A stretch of DNA of 64,000 nucleotides from Branchipolynoe longqiensis (taxonomy: Eukaryota > Annelida > Polychaeta > Phyllodocida > Polynoidae). The stretch is from contig CM059186.1 of NCBI GenBank assembly GCA_030323885.1, positions 154,413,064 through 154,477,063 of the forward strand, written 5' to 3'. The stretch's first letter is position 1. Every line of letters begins with the position of its first letter. The translations under genes and the position numbers were made by a program. Shown in pieces: positions 12,129 to 22,825 of this stretch. The notes below the pieces were generated by a model. It was given only the letters and a program-made list of their open reading frames with translations. It had not been told where the DNA came from and ran no database searches.

Positions 12129-12517
12129 TGCCTGTCACACCTTACCGGATTGAGCAACGGACATGAACCGGACAAATAATTTTCTAGTCCGGTGGTGTCC
12201 GGTGACAAAATGTATCGAAATGTACCGAAATTGAGTGTAATTGGGTCAATTGCCACCGGACGAGAACCGGACACGTAATGGATGGGTACCGGACATGAAC
12301 CGGACAAAACAGACACCAACGGATGGGTACCGGACATGTACGGATGGGTACCGGACATGAACCGGACACCAAGTGGACACGTCAGTCCGGCGGTGTCCGG
12401 TAGAAGTTTTGTGCATGTTCAAAACTTGTACCAGACACCACCGGATGGGTACCGGACATTGCCGTATTTCACCGGACAGTGTCCGGTTCCCCAGTCCGGT
12501 AAGGTGTGACTGGGCCT
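12129..12517. mobile_element. MITE with CACACCTTACCGGA termini and internal CCGGAC repeats
   Basis: Left CCTGTCACACCTTACCGGA and right inverse TCCGGTAAGGTGTGACTGGG. The interior is built from repeats of GGGTACCGGACATGAACCGG in both orientations. Confidence 0.75.
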
Positions 12518-12666
12518 TAAGAACGGTATACTAATTGCGCAGTGTGGTATCAGATAATGTCAAGACGGTGACCTCTGGTGAATTCAAGTAACTAGAGAAG
12601 TTGCCACATCCCAAAGGAATTCACGGTGTAGGGGTCACTAACTTAGTTAGTAACTACCACAGAGTT

Positions 12667-13130
12667 TTAAAGTTGCATGGTCTGATGAAACATATCTTTT
12701 TCAAAACCAAAACACTTTCCTACATTTGATTATATATCCAACTTAGATACTGGTGCATTAGCTAAGGGTTTGGGACAACCTATACAGAATAATCAGTGAA
12801 TTTATCACCTCATCCCTTTGGACACCAGCCATTAAGGAGGGGAACCATTAACCAATTAGGTCAATCTTGTGGCCTCATCACCATGCCCTCATTCCAACCA
12901 GGCTATATTTGAATTAGGTCATTCCACATCACCTGGTCATCGCGAGATGTCAATAGCGAGAGTAGTTTTGGAAAGCTTGCCGAAATTATGATTGGGTTCT
13001 TTCAGCTCAACTTGCTCTGAAATTAGCAAGCAAGTTTTCATCTAAATTACTCAAGACTAATGATCAATTTGATAATTTATCTAAAAGATAAGGCAGAAAT
13101 TCAAACGCCATCGGACTAGTGCAACTTTAA
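12667..13130. mobile_element. TTAA-type MITE
   Basis: TTAAAGTTGCATGGTCTGATG at left, CATCGGACTAGTGCAACTTTAA at right in inverse; TTAA at both ends, as expected for piggyBac- or Kolobok-like insertion. No ORF. Confidence 0.82.
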
Positions 13131-13269
13131 TTTGACAATATGCTATGTTGCGAATTCAGTGATGTGAGCTGACAGACATGACAGGATCGGATCAGGATCT
13201 GTGACACTGACAACTAGGCTACGAGTAAGTGGCTCTGACTGAGTTCCAGCATTATTTGAGTTTGTAATT

Positions 13270-13583
13270 TGTTGTTTTTTGTGCGTTTTACGTCATGGCA
13301 ACACCATATCAGGTCATATCAGGACGTGTACCGACTTGTTACAGTGTGAACTCATGGTGGCTTGATAGTGCTGTCCCACTGGGAGATGAGACTGCCAGCA
13401 CCACAACCCAATTTCCCACTCAGTCACATTATCCTAGTACTGAGGTAACCAGTCCTTGTCCTGTCCTAGTAATGCCGAGTGGCAGGCCCTATAAATATCA
13501 ATTTTGTATGTCATTTATTTGACTCGACTGGGAATCGAAGTCCCGAACTTCCGCATGTTAAGCTTGGGCTCTACTCTGGTCCT
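13270..13583 (-). mobile_element. tRNA-derived SINE, family A
   Basis: Antisense copy from TTTTACGTCATGGCAACA to a degraded head near GGGCTCTACTCTGG. Confidence 0.85.
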
Positions 13584-14075
13584 TTTTAAGCGTGTAAAAT
13601 GTCCTGCAATTTGCTGGGTACTGTCAGAGATTCCAGGTGATTGTGAGGTGGGGCTCTTTGGTCATGTGCCTAGTTGAGATGCTTTGTGCACAGTGAACCT
13701 TTTTCTTGGATCTTGTGCCGGTCTGGTTTAGACGAGATAAGCCTACACACCTCATCTGTTATTCAGCATCTATGACGTGGGCGCTTTCTTGGTGCTGTTG
13801 TATTTTGAAAGGCGCATTTCCCAGTGGGAGGCTTTAAACAAACAAAAATGTCTTCAGTAGCCTTGTCATATATGGAACAAGCCTTATCAGTTATCTCTGC
13901 GTGAAATTATAGTACACGAAACAAATTTCCCAACAGGACTTAATGAAATAATAATTTAGGATACATGTACTAATGTGGAATTATTTTAATTGCAATCTTA
14001 TCCGCAGTAGCCACAGGTCAAGGACAAATTAATTAATGAGAACATGCTCAGGATACCTACATTATTGTCTCCAGG
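13584..14075. other. No gene recognised
   Basis: Unique-looking AT-rich sequence without supportable features. Confidence 0.45.
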
Positions 14076-14079
14076 ATAG

Positions 14080-14292
14080 TTGGTTAAGGTTCGTTGGTGG
14101 GACGGGAAATATTAATAATAATAGTGTCGTCTGGCTGATGAAAATTGGAAATAATATTGTGCATAGAGCAGGATTCAAACACACCTCTTACCATTCCAGG
14201 GCATAGCGTGATAACCGTTTCACTAACTAGGTTCCCTGATGCAGTCACCCTATCCACGCCTACCTGTCTATGTGCTTCCTTGCCTGATGATA
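14080..14292 (-). mobile_element. tRNA-like SINE, family B
   Basis: On the minus strand, CATCAGGGAACCTAGT then a tRNA-like GTTATCACGCTA and B box GTTTGAATCCTGC; it matches 48395-48545. An (AAT)n tract follows at 14297-14332. Confidence 0.7.
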
Positions 14293-14299
14293 GGTCATC

Positions 14300-14332
<33 letters not shown>

Positions 14333-14335
<3 letters not shown>

Positions 14336-15045
14336 TACATTTAATTGTGTCCTCACTAGCAGGAACCATTCCAAAGTATAACCATCATAATATATAATGT
14401 ACAGATACCATTATGACATTGTTGTTGTGAGTAATTTCCCACCCCCCCCTCCCCAAAACCAATCCAAAACAAACATGAACGACACATCGCAGCAATAACG
14501 CTTACTTTGAAAGCTATACATTAAATGCCTTTGAAATGCAGTTGTGCTAAGTGGAATCTGGTTTCCCTAATTAGGACTATCTATCTGGCTGTCCGTGTAA
14601 GTTTATACGTGGACGTGTGTTGTGTTTCGCCTGTTTCCGCCCCTGCCTGCTCCCACACCGCCCCCCGACACCTGGCATGCGGCTGCGGCTGCGGCTGCTG
14701 CTGCTGCCAGCCGCCCTGTGCTCAACCCTAGTATCGATCCTTCTTCCCACCACCTTCCGCGCTAGTCGCCAACGCAGTGCATCACTCCACACCCGGCACG
14801 GTGTGAGCTAAAAGGGGTGCCGTAACCTAGGCTCAGTATGGGAGGGGAGGTGGTTGTGCTTTTGTTTTGTGTGGGCGGGGGGTGGAGGGGTGCTGCAGAT
14901 TTCTGCTGAACGAGTACCAGCTATTGAGCTAACCTGCTTTAGCATTCACATTTAAATCAGTACGAGGCCGACCAGCACCCCTCTCCCCCCATTCACGCCC
15001 TTGCTCCCACCCAGCCCATCTCGACTCACACCTATCCAGCAGGTT
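14333..15045. other. No gene recognised; GC-rich patch
   Basis: GCTGCGGCTGCTGCTG run at 14680-14705. 14955-15045 (AATCAGTACGAGGCCGACC) recurs at 15698-15805, an interspersed or duplicated segment of about 100 bp. Confidence 0.5.
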
Positions 15046-15229
15046 GGTTGCTTGTTGGTGTTTTACGTCCTGGTAACATCTAAGGACATGTCAGGACGGG
15101 TAGCGACATGTGACAGTGTGCACTCATGGCGACTTTATAGTACTGCCCCACTGGGAAATCAGGCCGCCAGCACCATGAGCCGATATCCCACTCAGTCACA
15201 TTATCCTGACACTGAACTAACCTGTATGG
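15046..15229 (-). mobile_element. SINE family A, partial (3' half)
   Basis: Tail and body complement only; the tRNA-like head is missing. Confidence 0.82.
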
Positions 15230-15242
15230 TATATTGAACTCT

Positions 15243-15519
15243 GACGAATGATGTGGCCAAAATAAATAAGTTTCTTTGTCTGTATAGTGGCAAACAAGCT
15301 TTTCTTATTTTTAATTTTTCTGAGAACTTCTTTGTTGGTGATCTTCTTTGTCCATGATTTTTTCATCATCCTTCGATAAGTCCACATCTCAAATGCTGGT
15401 AAACGTTTGTACATTTTCTTAGAGATTGTCCATGTCTCAGCCCTATACATTAGAGTAGACCACACATAACACTGAAGAATATGCTTCCTTGTTTGTATTA
15501 ATCTCTTACTTGATGTTAA
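15243..15519 (-). pseudogene. LINE reverse transcriptase C-terminal fragment
   Basis: On the minus strand about 90 codons read as the region after the RT domain in non-LTR elements: an LQCYVWSTLMYRAETWTI-like stretch, FEMWTYRRMMKKSW, NKEVLRKI, and YFGHIIRQ. The fragment has no flanking RT core. It is inactive and 5'-truncated. The clade is uncertain. Confidence 0.8.
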
Positions 15520-15697
15520 CACTCTATTGGTTTACAAATATTTCACAGTGGACAGGCTTGAATTATTCACAGTCTATCAGAACAGCACACAATCGGGACA
15601 AGTGGAGAACCATTGCATCCAACCCTCGGCTAGAGGACGGATCTATTGATTGAGCTAACCAGTGTTCGCTCTATCCTATTAATGCTGAGGTAACAAG

Positions 15698-15805
15698 TAT
15701 AATCAGTACGAGGCCGACCCACCTACCACCTACCACCTACTCATTGACGCCATTGCCCCTCCCACCCCACTCCATCCCGACACCTATCCAGTAGGTGGTT
15801 GCTAT
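15698..15805. repeat. Second copy of the CAGTACGAGGCCGACC segment
   Basis: Similar to 14955-15045; ends CACCTATCCAG(C/T)AGGT in both. Confidence 0.6.
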
Positions 15806-16008
15806 ATCACCGATAAGGTAATACTGATTGATTATGGAGTTGATACTTATGTTATGACAGCTCTGTTTATTCTTGCTTTACAATAACAAACCTGGTGAGG
15901 TGAATGCGTAGTGAGGACCATTGCGTATTAAAGGTGCATAGTCCGATGAAAGCAGCACATTTGTGAAAGCAAAATACTTACCTAGATTTGATCCTACATA
16001 TCCAAGTT

Positions 16009-16302
16009 TGTTTGTTTGTATGTCCTAGCAACATCTAAGGTCATATCAGGACGGGTACTGACTTGTGACAGTATGCACTCAGGCGATTTTATAGTGCTGC
16101 CCCACTGGGAAATCAGACCGCCGGCACCATTATCCTGACACTGAGCTAACCAGTCCTTGCCCTATCCTAATAATGCCGAGCGCCAGGCTAGGAAGCGACA
16201 AGTATCGATTTTTAAGTCATTGGTTTGACTCGATCAGGAACCAAACTCCCGATCTTCTGCACACGAGGCCTGTGCTCTACCGATTCGGCCACCGCGCCCG
16301 GT
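16009..16302 (-). mobile_element. SINE family A with 12-bp target duplication
   Basis: Target duplication CATATCCAAGTT at 15997-16008 and 16303-16314. The antisense head ends CCGATTCGGCCACCGCGCCC. Confidence 0.92.
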
Positions 16303-16448
16303 CATATCCAAGTTCGATATTGGTGCACTTAATAAGCATTTGTTGCTGCAAAGAAGGGCATACTAAGTCAAGTTAACAGAATCTATTACTGCTGAAGTCT
16401 ACAGTGTCAACCATTTCAATGTGCACGTCAAAATTAAGTTGGCATGTT

Positions 16449-16491
16449 TGTCTGTTTGTTGTTGTTTTACATCCTAGCAACATCAAACAAC
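16449..16491 (-). mobile_element. 43-bp SINE tail fragment with 13-bp target duplication
   Basis: TTTTACATCCTAGCAACATC is the antisense SINE 3' end. AAGTTGGCATGTT flanks it at 16436-16448 and 16492-16504, so this is a real, severely 5'-truncated insertion. Confidence 0.85.
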
Positions 16492-16524
16492 AAGTTGGCA
16501 TGTTATAACTTGAAATATCTCCCA

Positions 16525-16762
16525 TCATCATCATCATGCTGTCAGTTGTGATGCGACAAAGACTGCTTTCATTACTTGACTGCCGCTCTCCATTTAGCTC
16601 TCTGCTGTGAGAGTTGCGTCCATGAGTCGGTCTTATTGTCTCTCAGCTTCGGGTTTCTCTTGATGGTATCCTTGAACCGGAGACGAGGGCGCCCTCTCTT
16701 TCTGTAACCAGAAGACAGTTCAGAATAGAGGATCTGCTTTGGTAGCCTGTCTGATGACATCC
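16525..16762 (-). pseudogene. 5'-truncated LINE insertion with 12-bp target duplication
   Basis: The minus strand reads RLPKQILYSELSSGYRKRGR, then FKDTIKRN and a W..L...R..WR end, typical of the C-terminus of non-LTR retrotransposon ORF2 (CR1/L2-like). It ends in a (GAT)n tail at 16525-16538. AAATATCTCCCA flanks it at 16513-16524 and 16763-16774. Confidence 0.85.
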
Positions 16763-17213
16763 AAATATCTCCCAAGTTAGGCATATATAATATTTAGTAT
16801 ATAAATATACGGGTATAAATCATCGGTATGAGGTTTTCCTATTACTATTACCATTCTTCTTATATTATATTTAAGGTCCAATTACGGACGAATGTTGATT
16901 AACTGCGGCATACTGGCCTATGGTGGCGCCGCAACCGGCAGTTCTTGTCACTTATCTCTCTCGCCGTATTGTTCATCCTGCTGCAAAAAACTTGTTATAT
17001 GTATGATAAGGCTATATTTACTTGTCAAGAGAAAATAAATACTCTCAATCCACTTAGCTCTTTATATTTCTTCCTTCACCTCAGCTACATCAGGTTTATA
17101 AAAGTTATTTTTAACTAAGGTACAGTAGATTATAACAATCAACTTATTAAAGCTATCTAAAAAAAAAAAAGATATGCCAGAAACTCGAAACAAAACCATC
17201 TGACTGTGCAATT

Positions 17214-17500
17214 TGAATGGCGAGGCTTGGGGCGTCTAGTTATTATACCATGGCGTTGAAGCAGTAATGTGATGGTGCTAGTGGCACTAATGGTAACAAT
17301 AATAGTAGGAGCAGCCATACTAAAACCAATAGTATAAAGTAATGGTGATAATTGTAGTAATAGTGTATATAGCTAAATATATAGACTATTGGCTATGTTT
17401 ATGTAACAAGCTCGTCATGATTATGATGTAAGTTTTAAATGTAGATCTAGTTTATTGAACAACTGCCCATTTGAATATTCATATGAATGCACATAGTATC
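17214..17500. other. No gene recognised
   Basis: AT-rich, with loosely repeated AATAGTA/GTAATGG motifs. Confidence 0.4.
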
Positions 17501-17502
17501 GC

Positions 17503-17733
17503 CATATGATGGCTGAATGAGTTGAACGCCCACCTCCTGTTTTGGTATGTTGTGGGATTCGAACCATCAGGTTCAAACCCTTGCTGAGTCAAACCAATGA
17601 CGTAAAAAGTAATGCTCGTCACTATTTAGGTTGGCGTTCAGCATTACTAGAATACGGCAAGGAGCAGTCGAATGGGGAAGACCAATTGTCTGCAATTGAA
17701 ATTGAAATTGAAAATGCCCCTGCTTAATCAACT
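17503..17733 (+). mobile_element. SINE with family A head and alternative tail
   Basis: The head ATGGCTGAATGAGTTGAACG and B box GGTTCAAACCC lead into a different 3' part: AAGGAGCAGTCGAATGGGGAA to CTGCTTAATCAACT. The same tail occurs at 39572-39776 and, as a fragment, at 53200-53290. Confidence 0.75.
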
Positions 17734-18776
17734 ATATCACACCCCCCCTCCCCCGCCCAATAGTTATGGTAGTGGTTAGAGCACTAATGGCGATAGTAGT
17801 AATGTGTATTTTGCATCATAGCAATATCTACGGTTATGTACTTACCTCTAAGGCCAAACAAACAAAAGTTGGTTATAGTCCTTTTGATTATACAAATCGG
17901 GGTCTGTCGGGTGATTTTAATTTTAATTTTTGTTACTTTTCTGCCCTTAGACGTAGACGTAATACGTGACTATGTTGCACAGATTGTGTAGGCACTTGGA
18001 AATCTATGGCACTGGCGGGTCGTGCTAAAGTCACGCTGCGACGTCATCACTTTTTAGTGTGCCATTTTTCGTCCTGAATCAGGGGTTTAGCCCTGCTCAA
18101 ATTGTCGTGAATCTGTGTGAATTGTGTGCTTACGAAAGTTGAATTGCTGCTAGCCCGATGCATTTTAAAGTTTGTAAAGAAATTGTTTAAAAGGAAAAAA
18201 AAAAACTGGGGCGGGAGATTTATCAGGAACGGGCAGGGACGATCACGCATTTTAATAATTGTATTTGGCCTAATGGTAATAACAGCACGAATAGTCTTAG
18301 CAGCACTAATAACCTCAACATCACTAATAGTCTCAGCAGCACCAGTGGCAAGCTTGAACCCAATAAGCAGGTGCTCCGGCTGTGCCGACACCCCTGACCG
18401 GAGCCTTCTCCGCAAACACCGCCCATGTTTCTCCTTCCGCCCCTTCAGGTGGCCGCATCTGGGCACTAGTAGACCCCTGACCCACTTCTATCCCACCAGA
18501 GGCCGGCGACCAAATTGCATTGTCATGGCGCGAGGCAGCGCCGGAGGGACCTCATATCACTAATACTATTGCACCAACCACGTCTGAAACACCAGTGTAG
18601 CGGTGTAAGGCTACACACACAGACACACACACATCCACACACCCTGGTAATAATGTATGAATGAACCTCCCCCGAGCAGTAATATGCCTGTGTTATACAA
18701 CCCCATCCAGAATAAAACGGCCCCACCCCTTTGTTTACTGCACTCAAATGCTCTCCATCAGAACCTTGTATTGTTT

Positions 18777-18780
<4 letters not shown>
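17734..18780. other. No gene recognised
   Basis: Mixed sequence with a CCCCCCTCCCCCGCC run (17742) and a CA repeat (18612-18645). Overlapping open frames at 18047-18563 on both strands lack recognisable domains. A TA microsatellite at 18782-18810 abuts DIRS copy 1. Confidence 0.45.
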
Positions 18781-18810
<30 letters not shown>

Positions 18811-18813
<3 letters not shown>

Positions 18814-18854
18814 ACCTCGGTAAACAGCCTCAGGCTAGCCTCAGGCTAGGGAGA
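18811..18854 (+). repeat. DIRS copy 1 left inverted terminal repeat
   Basis: Starts TTTACCTCGGTA and ends CTAGGGAGA. It is the imperfect inverse of 23848-23891. The next ~25 bp (to 18879) are antiparallel to the internal complementary region at 24085-24117, the arrangement DIRS elements use for circle formation. Confidence 0.85.
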
Positions 18855-19185
18855 GGTAAGCACGTCCGGTACCAGCAATTAGCATATACAACTCACGACT
18901 GGATAACGTGTCGTTGGGTTGCTCCGGCAAAATTAGTCTACATACAAGCAAATACGCAGTAAGTATAATAAAAAACTGTGGTTAGCTTAATTATGATGCA
19001 TTAGAGCATCAATATGGAAAGTTTAGACTTTCGTTGGTCCAATTTGGACGAGTTATTTGGTTATAAACAACCAAGGATAGAACACTCGAGTGGGTTTCGC
19101 GAAGGAACCAAACCGGTCATTAGCGGTTATGTCAACACCCGGGTCACCGTGTGACTATGGGTAGAGATGTGGGTTTCGCCCTATC

Positions 19186-19425
19186 TCATGTGGAAATTCT
19201 CTCGTACTCTAATAGAGAGTAATGTTGGAGATGCTCCTGGGTTTCTTTTATAGACTCCCCTAGACAAAACTTTTTCAGGCGTTTCTCCGAGTTTCGTAGC
19301 ATTTTCTCCAACTTGTTGACGTAGTAGTCACAGGTGGGAGAAGTGTGCGGAACAGAGGGATGGGCGGGCCGATACACTGGTCCCGACCCCGCGTAAGGTT
19401 TGGGCTTGACCCACAACCCACGCAC
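19186..19425 (-). other. Conserved antisense ORF in DIRS 5' leader, copy 1
   Basis: An 80-codon open frame on the minus strand of the leader. Its core KLEKMLRNSE, followed after a gap by GESIKETQ, is also open in the equivalent place of copy 2 (44490-44837). The nucleotide core is nearly identical between copies, so conservation could equally reflect a plus-strand signal. No known domain recognised. Confidence 0.35.
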
Positions 19426-19565
19426 AAATTTAGCTTATTACGCCTGTGTTATAACGGTATAAACACGTTCTTTAACACCAATAGATGTCCAAATGAGTTT
19501 GAAACAACCATATTGTGACATATATATATACCGGGACTGATCAAAAATGTTTGTTTCAGTTCCCG

Positions 19566-20907
19566 ATGGCCACGAAGCGGAGTAAGCGCGGTGCAGCAGC
19601 AGCCGAGGGGCGTGTTCCGAGTGGAGTGGACGAGGAGTACGACTCCTCACCCGTGTTGTCGGCAGGGCCGTCGACACAGCCCCGGGCGCATATCCTCTCC
19701 GACCCGGACGAGGACGCAGTGCCTGATGTGCCTGCGCCTCCAGATTGGGAGGCTCGCTTTGCAAGATTGGAAAGCCACATCTTGACTGCCAAATCGCCTG
19801 TGTCTCGGAAGCGGCGTAGGATTCATTTGAAGATTTCTTGGACACAGACTCGGCGGTGGAGCTTAAGGCTCCTCCTCCTCCTTCTCCTAAACGGAGAAAG
19901 AAGAAGAAACAGGTGATTTCTTCGGGTGATGATTTCACCAAGGAGCGGGCAGAGTTGGTTTGCGCAAAAAGCGGAAGACTAAGTCCAAAAAGAAGAAGAA
20001 GAAAAGGAAATATTCTTCTTCTGAGTCGTCCACTGGGTCTACTTCTACGGAATCAGACTCAGACACCGTATATGAAGGGGTCTATGCGGACATTGGCACT
20101 AAAAGTGGCTAAGAAGGTGGAGAAGCCAAAGGCTAAGCGGATTAAAACCACTACGCTTATGCGCGAGACCGTGAATGGTCATTTTCGCACGTTCAAACCG
20201 GCGGAGGTTATCTCCAAGTTAGGAGATGAGTTAACAGGCATAAAGGGTGTTCCCAACTCTATCATTAAAGAGATGGATCGGGATGTCAATATGACGGATG
20301 ACCGTAAGAAGTTTGAGGATGTGTTGCACACAGTGCATAAGGCAGTGTTGGCTACCCTAACAGCTATTGTTCCTGTGGCTAATAGGATGCAGAGTGAAAA
20401 TAAGTTCTCATCTTTGGCTAAGACAATGACAAAGGCATTGCAGTACTAGCGGCGGCAGGTAATTACCTGTCGTTTCGAAGATATGAAAATGTCTTCAAGT
20501 CAGTTTGCACAGATGCTGGCAAAGAAGTGGCTCGCTCTAAGAGGTTACCGAATAATGAGGGGAAGGAGTTTACGCTGGCTCTTGCTCCAGAGCCGATTAA
20601 AGGGAAACCTTTAGATAATACCAAGATGTTTGGCGGTCAACTACAATACCTCTATAAAGAGGTAGAGACTGCAGCCAAGAGTGGCAAAAACATGGATGGC
20701 AAGAAGGAACAGGAAGTTCCTCGTTTCAAAAAGTCACGAGGGGATTTTCGTCCACGACGGTTCACCAGAGGAACCAGACCGAGTTCAAACTTTGGTCAAG
20801 GGTTTCGGGGCCGGGGCGCTCGCCCAGGCTGGACCGACAACACCGCACGGCCACTAGGTCGAGGGTTCAACTCGTCGAGACCTTTCCCCAGGGGCGGGTC
20901 CAAGTAG
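19566..20907 (+). pseudogene. DIRS copy 1 gag-like ORF1, frameshifted
   Basis: The likely start is ATG 19566 (MATKRSKRG..., parallel to copy 2). Readable blocks lie in three frames: 19566 to about 19830 (acidic/Ser N-terminal part), about 19838-20449 (Lys-rich tract and the conserved MRETVNGHFRTFKPAEVISK block), and 20455-20907 (VCTDAGKEVARS through the Arg/Gly/Phe-rich tail). Comparison with the intact 451-aa ORF of copy 2 shows at least four frame changes: near 19830, two in about 19960-20100 that bound an out-of-frame stretch, and near 20440. DIRS ORF1 proteins are presumed nucleocapsid-like; the basic RGG/FRG-type C-terminus fits RNA binding. No zinc knuckle is visible. Confidence 0.82.
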
Positions 20908-20929
20908 AGGTCCAAACACAAACTTTACA

Positions 20930-22825
20930 AGTCCCTGCAGCCTCTAAAAACACACAAACTGTAAGCAACTTTGTGGCTGGTCATATTAGTAATCATATTT
21001 CTGAGTGGCACAAAATTACTAGTGACCAAGAAATTATAGAAATAGTTAGGGGTGTTCAAATTCCTTTTACACAAATTCCTGTACAAAGTATAATACCTTT
21101 TCCATATAACATTCAACCAGTTGAACGAGACGCACTAACTAAACAGGTACATAAATTCTTTGAGAAAGGAATTATACAAAAAATGACACACTGTTCAGGA
21201 CAGTTTATTTCAAACATTTTCTCGAGACCGAAGCCTAATGGTGATGTTCGAATGATCCTGGATTTAACAATCCTTAATAAAAGGGTGGAATATAGACATT
21301 TTAAAATGTTCTCTCTAGATACGGCACGGGATTTGATTACACCAGATGCGTGGATGGCTAGTGTTGATTTACAGGATGCATATTATACGCTTCCCATAAT
21401 GGAAAAATACCGAAAATTTCTTCGATTTATTTGGGATAACCAACTCTATGAGTTTACCTGTATGCCGAATGGCTTAGCTTGTGTGCCACGTTTATTTACT
21501 AAATTGCTTAAACCTGTTTTCTCGGTAATGGCGAGGAAGGGTCATATAATGTTTCCATACATAGATGATTCTTTTATTATAGCATCAACACAAATTGGTT
21601 GTGTGAATGCAGTTTTGGATTTATGTGCATTACTCACTAAATTGGGGTTTTAGGTACATCAACAAAAGTCAGTGTTTAAACCAACAAAACAACTCAAATG
21701 TTTAGGGTTTATTCTGGATACACAGTCCCTTACAGTGTCGATAACAGAACAAAAACTAATTAAGTTTATGACTACAGCGACTCAGCTTATTAAGTTATCA
21801 AAGCCAAAAAATTAGACAGGTTGCTGTTCTTATTGGCATAATGACCTCATATGCACCTGCGGTGTTATATGGGAAGGCCCATATTAAGTCGCTAGAAATA
21901 GATAAAAATTTAGCGTTAACACAAACTAAAGGCAATTTTGAGCGAAAGATGTTTATTTCGCAAGAAGGGTTACAGGATATTGGATGGTGGATGCAACATA
22001 TAGCAAGTTCACCAAATCCAATCCGCATGGCGGAAACCTAATACAGTAATTACTACTGATGCTTCGTTAGAAGGTTGGGGAGCTCATCGAGATGGGGTCA
22101 CAACAGGAGGTAGATGGCTTGATGATGAAAAATCAGACTCTATTAATGCACTAGAATTGCGTGCTATTTATCTGGGCTTACGTAGTTTAGTAAAGATAAA
22201 TAAATCACAGGTTAGAATACTAACTGATAATACTACTGCCATGGCAGATATTCGTAACATGGGTGGAACCAAATCAAAGTCTTGCAATCAGTTATCTAAA
22301 CTGATTTGGAACTGGGCACAGGCTCAACAAGTCTGGCTGACTGTAGCGCATATTCCAGGGTCACAAAATACACTTGCAGATTATAAAAGTAGAAATTTCC
22401 ATGACCATTTAGAGTGGTCTCTCTCTACACATTTGTTTAACTTAGTTTGTGAAAAATGGGGTACACCTGAAGTTGACCTATTTGCATCACGAAATAATAA
22501 CAAGTTACCCTGTTATGTTTCTTGGCATCCTGAACCGGATGCTTGGAAAGTAGATGCGTTTGCTATTACTTGGGAAAATAATTATTTTTATATTTTCCCA
22601 CCATTTAGCATTATCAGCCGAGTAGTGAGAAAAATCGGCTTGGAAGGGACACATGCGATACTGGTGGTGCCCGATTGGGACACGCAACCTTGGCTGCCAG
22701 CAGTTTCACAACTGGCAAAAGATCGTATACGATTCCCAAGAAAACTCGGGAATCTGACGCACCACGGACCGCTAGTGGTTCACGGCGACGTGTCAACGAC
22801 GCCCCTATTGGCATTCCTTTTCTAA
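20930..22825 (+). pseudogene. DIRS copy 1 RT-RNase H-methyltransferase ORF, broken
   Basis: Reverse transcriptase, about 20973-21653: SRPKPNGDVRMILDL (fingers), SVDLQDAYY (first catalytic Asp), LACVPRLFTKLL, and YIDDSF at 21558-21575 (catalytic Asp pair). A TAG at 21651-21653 and a frameshift near 21815 break it. RNase H, about 22040-22400: TTDAS, ELRA and TDNTTA carry the acidic residues, and HIPGSQNTLAD is the last motif. A following block, about 22430-22690 (EVDLFASRNNNKLPCYVSWH, then a conserved YFYIFPPF), resembles the adenine-methyltransferase-like domain that follows RNase H in DIRS elements. The 3' end overlaps the recombinase frame by about 150 bp. It makes cDNA in live elements; here it is inactive. 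Confidence 0.9.

Larger units (their letters stand above)
15928..17213. mobile_element. TTAA-type MITE expanded by three nested retroelement insertions
   Basis: Left end AAGGTGCATAGTCCGATG, right end CCATCTGACTGTGCAATTT. The element is split by a SINE (16009-16302), a SINE tail (16449-16491) and a truncated LINE (16525-16762), each with its own duplication. Confidence 0.75.

Noticed and set aside
18047..18563. 139- and 148-aa overlapping frames on opposite strands
   Set aside because: No recognisable domain, no splice or promoter support, and mutual overlap; likely chance.
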